A DNA stretch of 64,000 nucleotides from Novosphingobium sp. AP12. Lineage in GTDB: Bacteria > Pseudomonadota > Alphaproteobacteria > Sphingomonadales > Sphingomonadaceae. The number at the start of each line of letters is the position of its first letter. Positions within the stretch are counted from its first letter, which is position 1. The stretch covers positions 1 to 64,000 of the forward strand of contig NZ_AKKE01000065.1 in the NCBI RefSeq assembly GCF_000281975.1. The letters run 5' to 3'. Of the stretch, positions 1 through 8,204 are shown piece by piece. The notes beneath the pieces were generated by a model, which searched no databases, was not told the DNA's origin, and saw only the letters and a list, made by a program, of their open reading frames with translations. Position numbers and translations under genes: made by a program.

Positions 1-34
1 AGGCGCCCCCCTACTCGATTGTCCCGACTAAACG

Positions 35-1114
35 TCAGCGGCTGCGCGCGAGACGTTCGTAAGCCGCTTCCAGCGGGCGCGGGTCCACCCAGTCGGCCAG
101 GGCGAAATCACGCTCCAGGAAGCCGAACAGGCCCAGCGCCTTCTTCTGCTGGTCGAACAGCGCCAGCCGGTCGGCGTCGAGCGTCGGGTGCAGCGTCTTG
201 TGGAAGTCGGCGCCGTAGGCCTGCGTCACCGCTTCCACGCTGCCGCGCGTCTCGGCCTGCAGGACTTCGTGGACGCGCTCGACGTTCTGCGCGGCCCAGT
301 CGGCGGCGCGCAGGGTGGCTTCGAGGAAGCGCACGAGATAGTCGAAATGGTCGTCGATCAGGCTTTGGTGCACGGTGATCGGACGCGGCGTGCCGTTGTT
401 CACGCGCGAAGCCTTGTCGGGCAGAGCATCGAGGTTGATGCCAACGACGACACCCGCTTCACGCGCGCCGTCGAGCGCCGAGGCGCCCTTGACGTAGACC
501 GCGTCCACTTCGCCAGCTGCCAGCGCATCGATCGCCCAGAGCTTGTTGAGGGTGCCGCGACCCGGCTGGCTGTCGCGTCCGGCGCCGCCGATGTTGCGGA
601 TGGTGCCGTCCACCTCGACCACATCGACGTCGTCGAAGGTCAGGCCTCCCGCATGCAGCGCGCCCTTGTAGCCGAGCAGCGACATGCCGCGGCTGATGCT
701 GGTGCCGCGGATGTGGCTGGGAATCTCATGGTCGGACCAGTTCGGCAGGGCGAGGCGCTTGCCCTTGAGGTGAGCAGGCTCGGTGATGCCGGAATCGGGC
801 CGCACCAGGATCGCCTGGGCTTCCTCGATCCAGGTCAGGCCGACCAGCTTGGTGGGCTCGCCCTGTGCGCGCGCCGCGATGGCGAGCATGTTGCCGCCCT
901 CGCGGATCAACGTCGGCAGGCGGTGGTCGTAGTGGTGCAGCGCATTCTCCGGCGTCGATTCCTGGAGCGTGCGCACCGGCACGCCGTCGGCGGCGAACTC
1001 CTCGTCCAGCCAGCCCAGCTTGTAGGCGAGGCCGGTGGCGGTGGGGACCGGGCAGCGGGTGAACCAGATTTCGCTCGGGGCAGTCGATGCCACGGGGGCG
1101 GTTTGGGTAGCCAT
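35..1114 (-). CDS. DszB-like sulfinate desulfinase homologue (copy 1)
   Basis: The product (359 aa) resembles DszB, the 2'-hydroxybiphenyl-2-sulfinate desulfinase of Rhodococcus, which hydrolyses an aryl sulfinate to sulfite. The DszB active-site set is visible: Cys21 in FTRCPVPTA (DszB Cys27 in SNCPVPNA), His61 in HHYDH (His60), and Arg71-x-Gly-Gly74 (Arg70/Gly73), with the His-x9-Arg spacing kept exactly. There is no signal peptide, so it should be cytosolic rather than an ABC binding protein, although the fold is the same periplasmic-binding type. The start at 1114 is chosen because an AAGGA lies about 9 nt upstream and the open frame above it only overlaps the preceding gene. It is the last gene of a TonB receptor / DszA-like / DszB-like operon, 17 nt after the DszA-like stop. 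The substrate is unknown; a general SsuA-like binding role is the alternative. Confidence 0.8.
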   Translation of the reverse strand: MATQTAPVASTAPSEIWFTRCPVPTATGLAYKLGWLDEEFAADGVPVRTLQESTPENALHHYDHRLPTLIREGGNMLAIAARAQGEPTKLVGLTWIEEAQAILVRPDSGITEPAHLKGKRLALPNWSDHEIPSHIRGTSISRGMSLLGYKGALHAGGLTFDDVDVVEVDGTIRNIGGAGRDSQPGRGTLNKLWAIDALAAGEVDAVYVKGASALDGAREAGVVVGINLDALPDKASRVNNGTPRPITVHQSLIDDHFDYLVRFLEATLRAADWAAQNVERVHEVLQAETRGSVEAVTQAYGADFHKTLHPTLDADRLALFDQQKKALGLFGFLERDFALADWVDPRPLEAAYERLARSR

Positions 1115-1131
1115 GCGGGAAATCCTTTCGA

Positions 1132-2496
1132 TCAGACGGCGAGGTTGGCCGGCACGCGGGCGTGCTGGTTGACGGGACGGTCGAGGCCGAGATTCTCGCG
1201 CAGGGTCCGGCCTTCGTATTCGGTGCGGAAGATGCCGCGCTTCTGGAGTTCGGGAACGACGAGATCGACGAAGTCCTCGAGGAAGCCGGGGTTGAGCGGC
1301 GGGATCAGGTTGAACCCGTCGACCACGCCTTGCGTGAACCAGTCCTCGATCTGGTCGGCGACCTGCGTAGGCGTGCCGATGGCGATGCGGTGGCCGCGCA
1401 CGACGTTGTAGCGCAGCACCAACTGGCGCAGCGTGAGGTTCTCGCGCTTGCCGAGGCGGACGATCTGCTCCCAGCGGCCCTTGCCGTTCTCGGGCACCGG
1501 GTAATCGTCGGGGATTGGCTGGTCGAGCGAGAGATGGCTGACGTCCTCGCCGATCAGCTCGATCGGGCCGGTGAGGTCGACCTTCTGCTGCAGCGACTCG
1601 AACTTCTCGCGCGCTTCGGATTCGGTCGCGCCGATCGAGAACGAGAGGCCCGGCGTGACCTTGAGCTGGTCGCGCGCGCGGCGATAGGCTGGCAGGCGCG
1701 CCTTCACATCTTCGTAGTAGTCGCGCGCGTCCTCGACGAACTGCGCGGCGGCGTAGATCATCTCGGCATGCTGCGCAGCAAAGTCGCGGCCCGTCTCGGA
1801 ATTGCCAGCCTGGACGAAGACCGGATAGCCCTGGACCGGGCGGGCCACGTCGAGGATGGCTTCCGAATGGAAGTGCTTGCCCTTGTGCGAGACGGGGTGG
1901 ACGCTGGCGGCGTCGAGGTAGTGGCCCGCCGCCTTGTCCGGGTGGTCGAAGGCGCCGTCGTCCCAGCTGTCCCACAGCGCCTTGGCGAGGGTGATGAACT
2001 CGGCGGCGCGCTCGTAGCGGCCGGCGTGGTCCAGTGCGTTATCGACACCGAAGGTTCGGATCGAGCCCGGCGAAAGCGATGACACCACGTTCCAGCCCAC
2101 GCGCCCGCCGCTCAGATGGTCGATGGAGGCCATCTGCCGAGCCAGCGTGTAGGGGTTGGCGGAATTGGTGTTGACCGTGGCGATCAGGCCGATGTTCCTG
2201 GTGGTGACGGCGAGCGCGGAGATCAGGCTGAGCGGCTCGAACCCGCCGCCGGCGGGCCGGCGCTCGATCCCGCGCACGTCGTCCGCGCCCATGCCGACGA
2301 AGTCGGCGAAGAATACCGAGTCCAGCTTGCCCCGCTCCGCCACCCGCGCGAGGCGCAGCCAGTAGGCGAAGTCGGGGTCGCCGCCGCCCGGCGATCCCGG
2401 CAGGCGCCAGGATCCCGGGTGGTGCCCGTGCCGCGTCAGGAAGACGCCTAGGACGAGCTGCCGCTTGCGCTCGCCGTGTTCGTCCGCGCCCGGCAT
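1132..2496 (-). CDS. DszA/NtaA-family FMNH2-dependent monooxygenase
   Basis: This 454-aa luciferase-fold monooxygenase belongs to the NtaA/SnaA/DszA group, which uses reduced FMN from a separate reductase. DszA-like features are the ERGKLDSVFFADF segment near the N-terminus, LSGGRVGWNVVSS in the core, a KAAGHY segment after the tryptophan-rich WDSWDDG motif, and a C-terminal block GIFRTEYEGRTLRENLGL that matches the DszA C-terminus closely. The start is fixed by a TGATG overlap with the upstream TonB receptor gene. The gene sits directly before a DszB-like gene, the same order of steps as DszA (sulfone to sulfinate) then DszB (sulfinate to sulfite) in dibenzothiophene desulfurization. The likely role is therefore C-S cleavage of a sulfone-type compound. 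The exact substrate cannot be read from sequence; NtaA-like aminopolycarboxylate oxidation is less likely given the neighbours. Confidence 0.85.
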   Translation of the reverse strand: MPGADEHGERKRQLVLGVFLTRHGHHPGSWRLPGSPGGGDPDFAYWLRLARVAERGKLDSVFFADFVGMGADDVRGIERRPAGGGFEPLSLISALAVTTRNIGLIATVNTNSANPYTLARQMASIDHLSGGRVGWNVVSSLSPGSIRTFGVDNALDHAGRYERAAEFITLAKALWDSWDDGAFDHPDKAAGHYLDAASVHPVSHKGKHFHSEAILDVARPVQGYPVFVQAGNSETGRDFAAQHAEMIYAAAQFVEDARDYYEDVKARLPAYRRARDQLKVTPGLSFSIGATESEAREKFESLQQKVDLTGPIELIGEDVSHLSLDQPIPDDYPVPENGKGRWEQIVRLGKRENLTLRQLVLRYNVVRGHRIAIGTPTQVADQIEDWFTQGVVDGFNLIPPLNPGFLEDFVDLVVPELQKRGIFRTEYEGRTLRENLGLDRPVNQHARVPANLAV

Positions 2497-4736
2497 CAGA
2501 AGCTCACCGAAACCGCGCCGCCCCAGACGCGGGGCTCGATGATGTACTTGATGAAGCCGAAGTTCGCGGAAGGGATGATCGTCGAGGCGGCGTGGCTGTT
2601 GGTCACGTTGCGCGCGAAGACCGAGAACTTGATGTCGTTGGGCAGCTTGTACGAAAGCGAGGCATTGCCCAGCCACTTCGGGTCCTGCTCCAGCGGGGCG
2701 GCCTGGGTGCCGGCGTTGAAGTAGAGGTGCGAGCGGTAGGACCAGTTGGTTTCCGCAACGATCTCGCTGCCGTTGCCGAGGGCGAAAGTATATTCGCCGC
2801 TGGCGCTGGCGGTGACGTGCGGCGCGCGGACGAACTGGTTGCCCGAGCAGTCGACGCCGGCCTTGCAGTTCGGGAACTCGGTGTACTTGGTATCGAGCAG
2901 GCCGAGCGTGCCCCAGAGGCGCAGCGCATCGACCGGGCGAGCCGTGACCACCGCTTCCACGCCCTTCGACCAGCCCTTGCCCGCGTTCGACAGCTGGCTG
3001 AGCGGAAGCTGAATCACCGTGACCTGGATGTTGTCGTAGTCGTTGTAGAAGGCGGCGAGGTTGGCGGTCAGGCGACCGTCGAACCATTCGGACTTCACGC
3101 CGACCTCGTAGCTCCTGACGTACTCCGGGTTCACCGTCGCGACCTGGGTCTGCAAAGTCGCGCCGGTGTTGAACCCGCCCGAACGGAAGCCCTTGGCGTA
3201 GCGGGCGTAGACGTTGAGGTCGGGCGTTATGTTGTACTTGGCGGTCGCGTCATAGGTGAACGCGCGCCAGTTGCGCTTCTCGTCCTGCGCGGCGCGCGTG
3301 GCGATGCCGGTGCCGGTCACCGAGTTGCGTGACCAGAACGAGACGGTGTCGAGGTAGGTGAGCGTGCCGGTGCCGCCGGTCGCGGTGCCGATCGTGTTCA
3401 GGTCGATCGCCTTGTCTTCCCAGGTGTAGCGACCGCCCAGGATGATCTCGAGATTGTCGATCGGCTCGTAGGTGACGTTGGCGAAGAGGCCGTAGCTGTT
3501 GTTGGTCTGGACGAACTGGGTGTTCGTCCAGCTCGGACGCAGGCCCACGGTGTTGGGGAGCAGGGCGGTGACCGCCTCGGAGTCCAGCTTCTCGTAATAG
3601 TAATGCGCGCCCAAGATCCACTTCAGGCGGCCTTCGTCGGGAGACGCGAGGCGCAGTTCCTGGTTGAACGCCTTGGCGTCGAGGCTGCTGTAGGTGTGCG
3701 TGCCCTCGTGGTTGACCTGGGTGCCCAGTTCCGAGCGGTGCTTGAACTCGTTGTAGGCGGTGATCGAGGTCAGGTGCAGGTCGCCCACGTCCCAGTCGAG
3801 GTTGAGCTGCACGCCGCGCTGGCGCAGGTCCTGGCCGCTGTTGCCGAAGGAATAGTTGTCCTTGTAGCTCGTCGGGATCGGGAAGCCGGCAGGGTCCTTC
3901 GTGCCGAGGCCCTGGTAGATGATGTCGCCGGTGTTCTTGTAGTCGCGGTACTGCACGCGCAGCAGCGCCTCGAAAGTGTCGGTGGGCTTGGCGAGGACTG
4001 AGAAGCGGGCTGCGGCCTCGCGGTTCTTGCCCATTGCGGTGCCGTCGTGCTGGTTGGTGGCGAAGCCGTCGTCGTCGCGGAAGTGGCCGGCGAAGCGAAC
4101 GGCCACCTTGTCGCTGATCGGGCCGCCCCAAGCGCCCTCGAGCAGGGCGGTGCCGTAGCTGCCGTACTCGGCGCGGGCGTAGCCGCTGGCGTCGAAGGCG
4201 GGCTTGCGCGAGATGAAGTTGACCGCACCCGCCGTGGTGTTCTTGCCCCAGAGCGTGCCCTGCGGACCGCTGAGCACTTCGACGCGCTCGAGGTCGAAGA
4301 TCGGGAAGGCCTGCGCCACGGGGATGCCGACGTAGACTTCGTCCTGGTAGACGCCTACCGGGCTGGTCTGGCCATTGCCGGGGACCGAGTTGCCGATGCC
4401 GCGCAGATACCAGCGCGGCGTCAGGTTGCCGACCGAGGTGTCGGCGCTGAAGTTGGGGACGAAGCGCGAGATGTCGCTGGCGCGCGTGACCAGGCGGTCG
4501 CGCAGATTGTCGCCGCCCAGTGCGACGACCGAGGCGGGCACGTCCTGCACACTCTGGGTACGCTTCTGCGCGGTGACGAGAATGACGTCGCTGCCGCCGC
4601 TCTCGGCGTCGGCGGCACTGTCGTCGGCCGGCGCTTCGGCGTGGGCCTGTCCGGCGAACGATAAGGCGAGCGCCATGGCGCTTGCCGCGCCCAGGTGGCG
4701 AATGCTGAGAAAACGATGGGGCGCCCTGAATGCCAT
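2496..4736 (-). CDS. TonB-dependent outer-membrane receptor (sulfur-compound module 1)
   Basis: A 746-aa TonB-dependent receptor. It has a signal peptide ending near AQAHA, a TonB-box/plug start DVILVTAQKR, a plug with the FDLERVEVLSGPQGTLWGKN motif, many beta-barrel repeats, and a terminal aromatic residue (VSF) as expected for BAM-dependent assembly. The start at 4736 gives a clean signal peptide; a longer frame to 4799 lacks one. A GAGGA lies about 12 nt upstream. It is the first gene of an operon with DszA-like and DszB-like enzymes and has a sigma-54 promoter at 4820-4835. It probably carries a bulky organosulfur compound or conjugate across the outer membrane. The ligand is inferred from context only. 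Confidence 0.9.
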   Translation of the reverse strand: MAFRAPHRFLSIRHLGAASAMALALSFAGQAHAEAPADDSAADAESGGSDVILVTAQKRTQSVQDVPASVVALGGDNLRDRLVTRASDISRFVPNFSADTSVGNLTPRWYLRGIGNSVPGNGQTSPVGVYQDEVYVGIPVAQAFPIFDLERVEVLSGPQGTLWGKNTTAGAVNFISRKPAFDASGYARAEYGSYGTALLEGAWGGPISDKVAVRFAGHFRDDDGFATNQHDGTAMGKNREAAARFSVLAKPTDTFEALLRVQYRDYKNTGDIIYQGLGTKDPAGFPIPTSYKDNYSFGNSGQDLRQRGVQLNLDWDVGDLHLTSITAYNEFKHRSELGTQVNHEGTHTYSSLDAKAFNQELRLASPDEGRLKWILGAHYYYEKLDSEAVTALLPNTVGLRPSWTNTQFVQTNNSYGLFANVTYEPIDNLEIILGGRYTWEDKAIDLNTIGTATGGTGTLTYLDTVSFWSRNSVTGTGIATRAAQDEKRNWRAFTYDATAKYNITPDLNVYARYAKGFRSGGFNTGATLQTQVATVNPEYVRSYEVGVKSEWFDGRLTANLAAFYNDYDNIQVTVIQLPLSQLSNAGKGWSKGVEAVVTARPVDALRLWGTLGLLDTKYTEFPNCKAGVDCSGNQFVRAPHVTASASGEYTFALGNGSEIVAETNWSYRSHLYFNAGTQAAPLEQDPKWLGNASLSYKLPNDIKFSVFARNVTNSHAASTIIPSANFGFIKYIIEPRVWGGAVSVSF

Positions 4737-4819
4737 GACTTGCTCTGTCCTCGATTGGGAGATTTGACGACGAGCGGAACCTCGGGGAACTCCGGGCAAC
4801 GCTCTTCGCCAATTGCAAG

Positions 4820-4835
4820 AGCAAGCGGTGTGCCA
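4820..4835 (-). promoter_or_regulatory. Sigma-54 (-24/-12) promoter for the TonB/DszA-like/DszB-like operon
   Basis: The minus strand reads TGGCACACCGCTTGCT, matching the RpoN consensus TGGCAC-N5-TTGCW with the GG and GC elements correctly spaced. It lies about 85 nt before the receptor start. An activator of the required AAA+ class is encoded next door (4952-6085). Confidence 0.8.
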
Positions 4836-4888
4836 ATGTCGAAAAATCTAGGAATCAAAGTTAGTTAGGTGCGCATGGTGGATGGGCC

Positions 4889-4899
4889 TGTACAGATCG
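4889..4899 (+). promoter_or_regulatory. Candidate activator site TGTACAGATCG upstream of sigma-54 promoter
   Basis: An 11-bp element that differs by one base from TGTGCAGATCG found upstream of two other sigma-54 promoters in this window. It lies about 55-65 bp upstream of the -24 element at 4835, within the range of enhancer-type sites. A 6-bp inverted repeat TGCGCC-ATTG-GGCGCA is nearby at 4932-4947. Function is inferred from recurrence only. Confidence 0.35.
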
Positions 4900-4951
4900 A
4901 TGCAGCGGCTGCGCGGATCTGGATCGGCGTTTGCGCCATTGGGCGCAGCGA

Positions 4952-6085
4952 TCAGATCAGGCCGTAATTCTTGAGATGAGTGCGCAGCACGCTGCGGGTG
5001 ACGCCCAGGGCGGTGGCGGTGCGGATCTGGTTGCCCTCGTAGCGCGAGAAGGCGATGCGCACGACGTTCTCGATGGTGCGATCGAGCAGCGATCCCTGCT
5101 TCTCCTCGAGGAAGCGGGCGACCAGCGGCGTCAGCCGGTCTTCCATGACGGCGTCGCCCTGGAGTGCGGACGCCGGCACGGCGGGCGTCTCGGGTACGCT
5201 CGCCGCCGCCACCGGTGCGGGCTGGCGCGCATCCATCGCGTGGAGGGCAAGGTCGGCGTCGGTGATCTGGCCGTCGATGCAGGTCAGCGTCGCGCGGACG
5301 ATCGCGTTTTCCAGCTCGCGGATGTTGCCCGGCCAGGCATGGGCGAACAGCGCCTCTTCCGCCCCGGCGGTGAGTTCGAGCCGGCCCGCACCCATCTTCG
5401 CGCCGTTCAGTTCGAGGAAGTGCCGCGCGAGCGGGAGGATGTCGGCCCGGCGTTCGCGCAAGGGCAGGATCGGCAGCGAGACGACGTTGAGACGGTAGAA
5501 CAGGTCCTCGCGGAAGCGCCCTTCGGCGACAGCGCGGGCGAGGTCGACGTTGGTCGCCGCGATCAGGCGGACGTCGAGCGGGATGGCCTTGCGCGAGCCG
5601 AGGCGCACGACTTCACGCTCCTGGAGTATGCGCAGCAGCTTGACCTGTAGGCCGTGAGGCAGGTCGCCGACTTCGTCGAGGAACAGGGTGCCGCCGTTCG
5701 CCGCCTCGAACCAGCCGGGGCGGGCGTCCATGGCGCCGGTGAAGGCACCGCGCTCGTGGCCGAAGAGTTCGGACTCGATCAGCGTCTCGGAAAAGGCGCC
5801 GCAGTTGACCGCGATGAACGGACCGTCCCGGCGATGGCTGAGTGCGTGGACGTAACGGGCTACCAGTTCCTTGCCGGTGCCGGTCTCGCCGGCGACGAGG
5901 ACCGTCGCATCGCTGGGAGCGGTGCGCTCGATCAGTGGCACCATGGCGCGTGAGCGGGGGTCGGAGAACACGAAGGCGCGCGCCCGGATCGCCGGGATCG
6001 TGGGATTGCTGGGGTCGAGCGACAGGATCGTCCTGTTCGCAGGGTGCGCCGCGGGCGTCGCCGTTCGTTCTCTCGCTATCGCCAT
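4952..6085 (-). CDS. Sigma-54-dependent transcriptional activator, SfnR-like (copy 1)
   Basis: A 377-aa enhancer-binding protein with an AAA+ domain and a C-terminal Fis-type helix-turn-helix but no N-terminal receiver, GAF or PAS domain. Walker A is GETGTGKE (66-73), the sigma-54 contact loop is GAFTGA (113-118), and Walker B is in [11 protein letters not shown]. An arginine-rich [12 protein letters not shown] segment follows, and the DNA-binding end is [22 protein letters not shown]. This short architecture matches SfnR of Pseudomonas putida, which activates dimethylsulfone-use genes when sulfate is absent. Without a sensor domain, its activity is probably set by its own expression level (family knowledge). 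A paralogue lies at 45408-46460. The two are the obvious activators for the twelve -24/-12 promoters in the window. Confidence 0.9.
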   Translation of the reverse strand: MAIARERTATPAAHPANRTILSLDPSNPTIPAIRARAFVFSDPRSRAMVPLIERTAPSDATVLVAGETGTGKELVARYVHALSHRRDGPFIAVNCGAFSETLIESELFGHERGAFTGAMDARPGWFEAANGGTLFLDEVGDLPHGLQVKLLRILQEREVVRLGSRKAIPLDVRLIAATNVDLARAVAEGRFREDLFYRLNVVSLPILPLRERRADILPLARHFLELNGAKMGAGRLELTAGAEEALFAHAWPGNIRELENAIVRATLTCIDGQITDADLALHAMDARQPAPVAAASVPETPAVPASALQGDAVMEDRLTPLVARFLEEKQGSLLDRTIENVVRIAFSRYEGNQIRTATALGVTRSVLRTHLKNYGLI

Positions 6086-6150
6086 GGTTCGTGCCTTCCG
6101 TTCCCAACACTATGCCAGACTCATTGTCTATTGGAATAGTAGAGAATCTA

Positions 6151-6183
6151 GGGCGTCGGCAAGCGTTTCCTTTGCCGACGCCC
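6151..6183 (-). terminator. Strong hairpin terminator downstream of the copy-2 DszB/aldolase operon
   Basis: A perfect 12-bp inverted repeat (GGGCGTCGGCAA / TTGCCGACGCCC) with a 9-nt loop lies 12 nt beyond the stop codon of the aldolase-like gene and before the activator gene. The T-run is poor, so termination may be partial or Rho-assisted. It separates the operon at 6195-7963 from the activator gene. Confidence 0.6.
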
Positions 6184-6194
6184 TTTGGAAGGCG

Positions 6195-6905
6195 TCAATA
6201 TCGGTCGGTGACGGGCAGGAGACCCTCCTGCAGTGCGGTGTCGAACAGCTTGCTCATCTTCCACTGCTGGCGCAGCACGCCGGGTCCGAAATCGCGCGAG
6301 CCGCCTATGGCCTCGGCGCGGATCGCGATGTCGGCGCCTTCCTCGAGCAGCAGGATGAACTCCGCAAGGTCGCGCAGGCCCTTCCAGCCCCAGACCGTCG
6401 CGCCGCCGTTGGCCTCAAGGATCGCGGGGGTGCGGGGGCTGGTCTTCAGGGTCTCGAGGATGAAGGCGTCCTCGTCCTGGCGGCGGTCGATGTAGATGGG
6501 AATTTCGCGCGCCAGCTGGAAGCGCTGCACGGGCACGTAGGTAAACGGCAAGCTGCGGTGGGTCTGCGACCATGCGCCCAGGTTCGGGGTGTGCACATGG
6601 CTGAGCGAGGTGATGTCGGGATGTTCCTTGAAAATCGACAGGAAGCGCAGGGCGCCGAACCCCTTGCCCTGATGCACCTTGCCGTCGAGGTCGAAGATGT
6701 CGGCGGTCAGCGGCTTGTCGCGCTCGAACGGGCCGGGGTAGTTCACCGAGACGAGGAAATCCTCGCCCGGCACGCGCTCGATGAAGCCGACGGTGCCGTT
6801 GGCGGTGATCGTGCCGGTGTCGCGGAAGGCGGCGAAGGCGTTGGCGGCCTCGGCGATGGTCTGCTCGGCAAAAGCAGCGACGGCAGCGGGGATGGTATCG
6901 GTCAT
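6195..6905 (-). CDS. Class II aldolase/adducin-like protein (copy 1), third metal His absent
   Basis: A 236-aa protein with the class II aldolase/adducin fold. The HxH metal motif is present at His103/His105 (SHVHTPNLGAW), and the C-terminal block GLRDLAEFILLLEEGADI matches the helix that follows the third ligand in FucA-type aldolases. At the position of that third ligand (NHG in the family) this protein has ANGG (165-168), so the histidine is replaced by glycine. A normal three-histidine metal site is therefore not expected. The gene lies 23 nt after a DszB-like gene and shares its sigma-54 promoter. Two paralogues (31714-32394 and 39456-40193) are also next to DszB-like genes, which suggests a joint role in handling the desulfurized carbon skeleton or its sulfinate. 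The reaction is unknown. Confidence 0.75.
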   Translation of the reverse strand: MTDTIPAAVAAFAEQTIAEAANAFAAFRDTGTITANGTVGFIERVPGEDFLVSVNYPGPFERDKPLTADIFDLDGKVHQGKGFGALRFLSIFKEHPDITSLSHVHTPNLGAWSQTHRSLPFTYVPVQRFQLAREIPIYIDRRQDEDAFILETLKTSPRTPAILEANGGATVWGWKGLRDLAEFILLLEEGADIAIRAEAIGGSRDFGPGVLRQQWKMSKLFDTALQEGLLPVTDRY

Positions 6906-6928
6906 GGGTGGGGCTCCTTAAGCGTGGA

Positions 6929-7963
6929 TCAGGCGGCGCGGTCGATGGCGCGCAGGGCAAGGGCGGCGGCGAGCGGGCGGGCATCGACCCAGGCGTCGAT
7001 GTCGACCGCCGTTTCGAGGAAGCCGTGGAGGCGCAGGAACTGCTCCTGCAGCCGCAGCATGTCGATGCGCTCGGGCGAGAGGTCGGGATGCAGCGCGCGG
7101 TGGAAGCCGTCGCGGTAGGCGGCCGCGACGCCCGCCGGGCCGGAGAAGGTCTCGCGCTCGAGGATGTGGCCCAGTTCGACGGGATGGCCAGCGGCCCAGT
7201 CGGCGGCGCGCAGCGTCTGGTGCAGGAAGCGGACCACCACGTCGAAGTGCTCTTCGATCATGCGGCGGTGGGTGACGATCGGGCGCGGCGTCCCATTGTT
7301 CACGCGGGTCATCCGGCTGGGATAGGCGTCTAGGTCGATGCCGACCTCGAGGCCGAGCTGCTGCGCGGCCTCGGCGGCGGCGGCGCCCTTGACGTAGACC
7401 GCGTCCACCCGGCCCTCGGCGAGCGCCTGGAGGCCCGACCACATGCGCTGCATCATCTGTGGTTCGGAGAAGTCCACCTGCGGGGTCGGCACGTCGACGA
7501 ACTGCACGTCCTCGAGGCTCAGCCCGCCGAGACGCAGCGCGCTCTTGATGCCGTGCAGCGACATGCCGCGCACCACCGAGGCCCCGCGCGTCGAGACATA
7601 GCCAGGCAGGGCGAAGCGCAGGCTGGCGAGACCCTCGGGCTCGAACACGTTCTGGCCGGGACGGACCATGATCGCCTGACGTTCGTCGATCCAGGTCAGG
7701 CCTATGACGCGGGTTTCCGCCCCCAGTGCCCGCGCCGCCAGCGCCGGGATGTTGCCGCCTTCGCGGAACAGGCTGCGCGCCATGTCGCCCGCGTCCTGCT
7801 CGACCACGCGCAGCCGGTCCTCGCGCAGCCAGCTCACCCCGATGTTGTCGCGACCGAATTCCTGATCCAGCCAGCCGAGCGACCAAGCGATGTTGGACGC
7901 GGCGGGCACAGGGGAGCGCACCAGCCAGATCCGTTCCAGTTCCCCGTCCCCCGTCAATGGCAT
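6929..7963 (-). CDS. DszB-like protein (copy 2) lacking the catalytic Cys and His
   Basis: A 344-aa member of the local DszB-like family. The nucleophile motif FTRCPVP of its paralogues is VRSPVP here (Ser17), and the position of DszB His60 is Asp57; Arg67-x-Gly-Gly is kept. Two of three desulfinase residues are therefore missing. No signal peptide is present. The start at 7963 (MPLTGDG) is chosen because the sigma-54 promoter at 7999-8014 lies inside the longer open frame that reaches 8107. It is the first gene of a two-gene operon with an aldolase-like partner. It may bind a sulfinate or sulfonate without cleaving it, act as a regulator or partner, or have a different chemistry. The Ser is as in the engineered DszB C27S mutant used to trap substrate (recalled from the literature). 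Confidence 0.75.
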   Translation of the reverse strand: MPLTGDGELERIWLVRSPVPAASNIAWSLGWLDQEFGRDNIGVSWLREDRLRVVEQDAGDMARSLFREGGNIPALAARALGAETRVIGLTWIDERQAIMVRPGQNVFEPEGLASLRFALPGYVSTRGASVVRGMSLHGIKSALRLGGLSLEDVQFVDVPTPQVDFSEPQMMQRMWSGLQALAEGRVDAVYVKGAAAAEAAQQLGLEVGIDLDAYPSRMTRVNNGTPRPIVTHRRMIEEHFDVVVRFLHQTLRAADWAAGHPVELGHILERETFSGPAGVAAAYRDGFHRALHPDLSPERIDMLRLQEQFLRLHGFLETAVDIDAWVDARPLAAALALRAIDRAA

Positions 7964-7998
7964 CGCGGTCGCATCTTTCGTTGTTCGACCGGTCTCGT

Positions 7999-8014
7999 AG
8001 CAAAGCCCGTGCCA
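7999..8014 (-). promoter_or_regulatory. Sigma-54 promoter for DszB-like copy 2 operon
   Basis: The minus strand reads TGGCACGGGCTTTGCT, a full match to TGGCACG-N4-TTGCW. It lies about 36 nt before the chosen start codon at 7963 and is divergent from the promoter at 8149-8164. Confidence 0.85.
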
Positions 8015-8057
8015 GCGGGGCTCGTGTGCGGGCCAACGCATTTTCCGCCGGGCCGGT

Positions 8058-8068
8058 TGTGCAGATCG
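8058..8068 (+). promoter_or_regulatory. Candidate activator site TGTGCAGATCG between divergent sigma-54 promoters
   Basis: This 11-mer is identical to one at 50370-50380, also upstream of a sigma-54 promoter. It lies about 45 bp upstream of one -24 element (8014) and 81 bp upstream of the other (8149), so one activator site could serve both directions. Confidence 0.4.
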
Positions 8069-8148
8069 CGACCGCGGGTGCGCAGAATTGAGCAGGGCGC
8101 GGGCCAACGCTCTTCACGCCGCGGCGGCGCTCGTGGGTTTGCGCCGCG

Positions 8149-8164
8149 TGGCATGGTCCATGCT
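8149..8164 (+). promoter_or_regulatory. Sigma-54 promoter for the 8205-10312 monooxygenase pair
   Basis: The plus strand reads TGGCATGGTCCATGCT. The GG and GC elements are correctly spaced; the -12 has ATGC instead of TTGC. It is about 40 nt before the start at 8205. Confidence 0.7.
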
Positions 8165-8204
8165 TTGAAAGCCCCGCGTTTTTCTCGATCGAAGGAAGCC
8201 ACCG

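Noticed and set aside
35..1114. Reading the DszB-like genes as periplasmic SsuA/NMT1 substrate-binding proteins
   Set aside because: None of the five has a signal peptide or lipobox, no permease adjoins most of them, and four keep the DszB Cys/His/Arg set at exact spacing. The shared fold explains the resemblance.
7964..8107. N-terminal extension of the copy-2 DszB-like gene to 8107
   Set aside because: The perfect sigma-54 promoter (7999-8014) lies within it, and the extension has no similarity to the paralogues, which start near the Cys motif.
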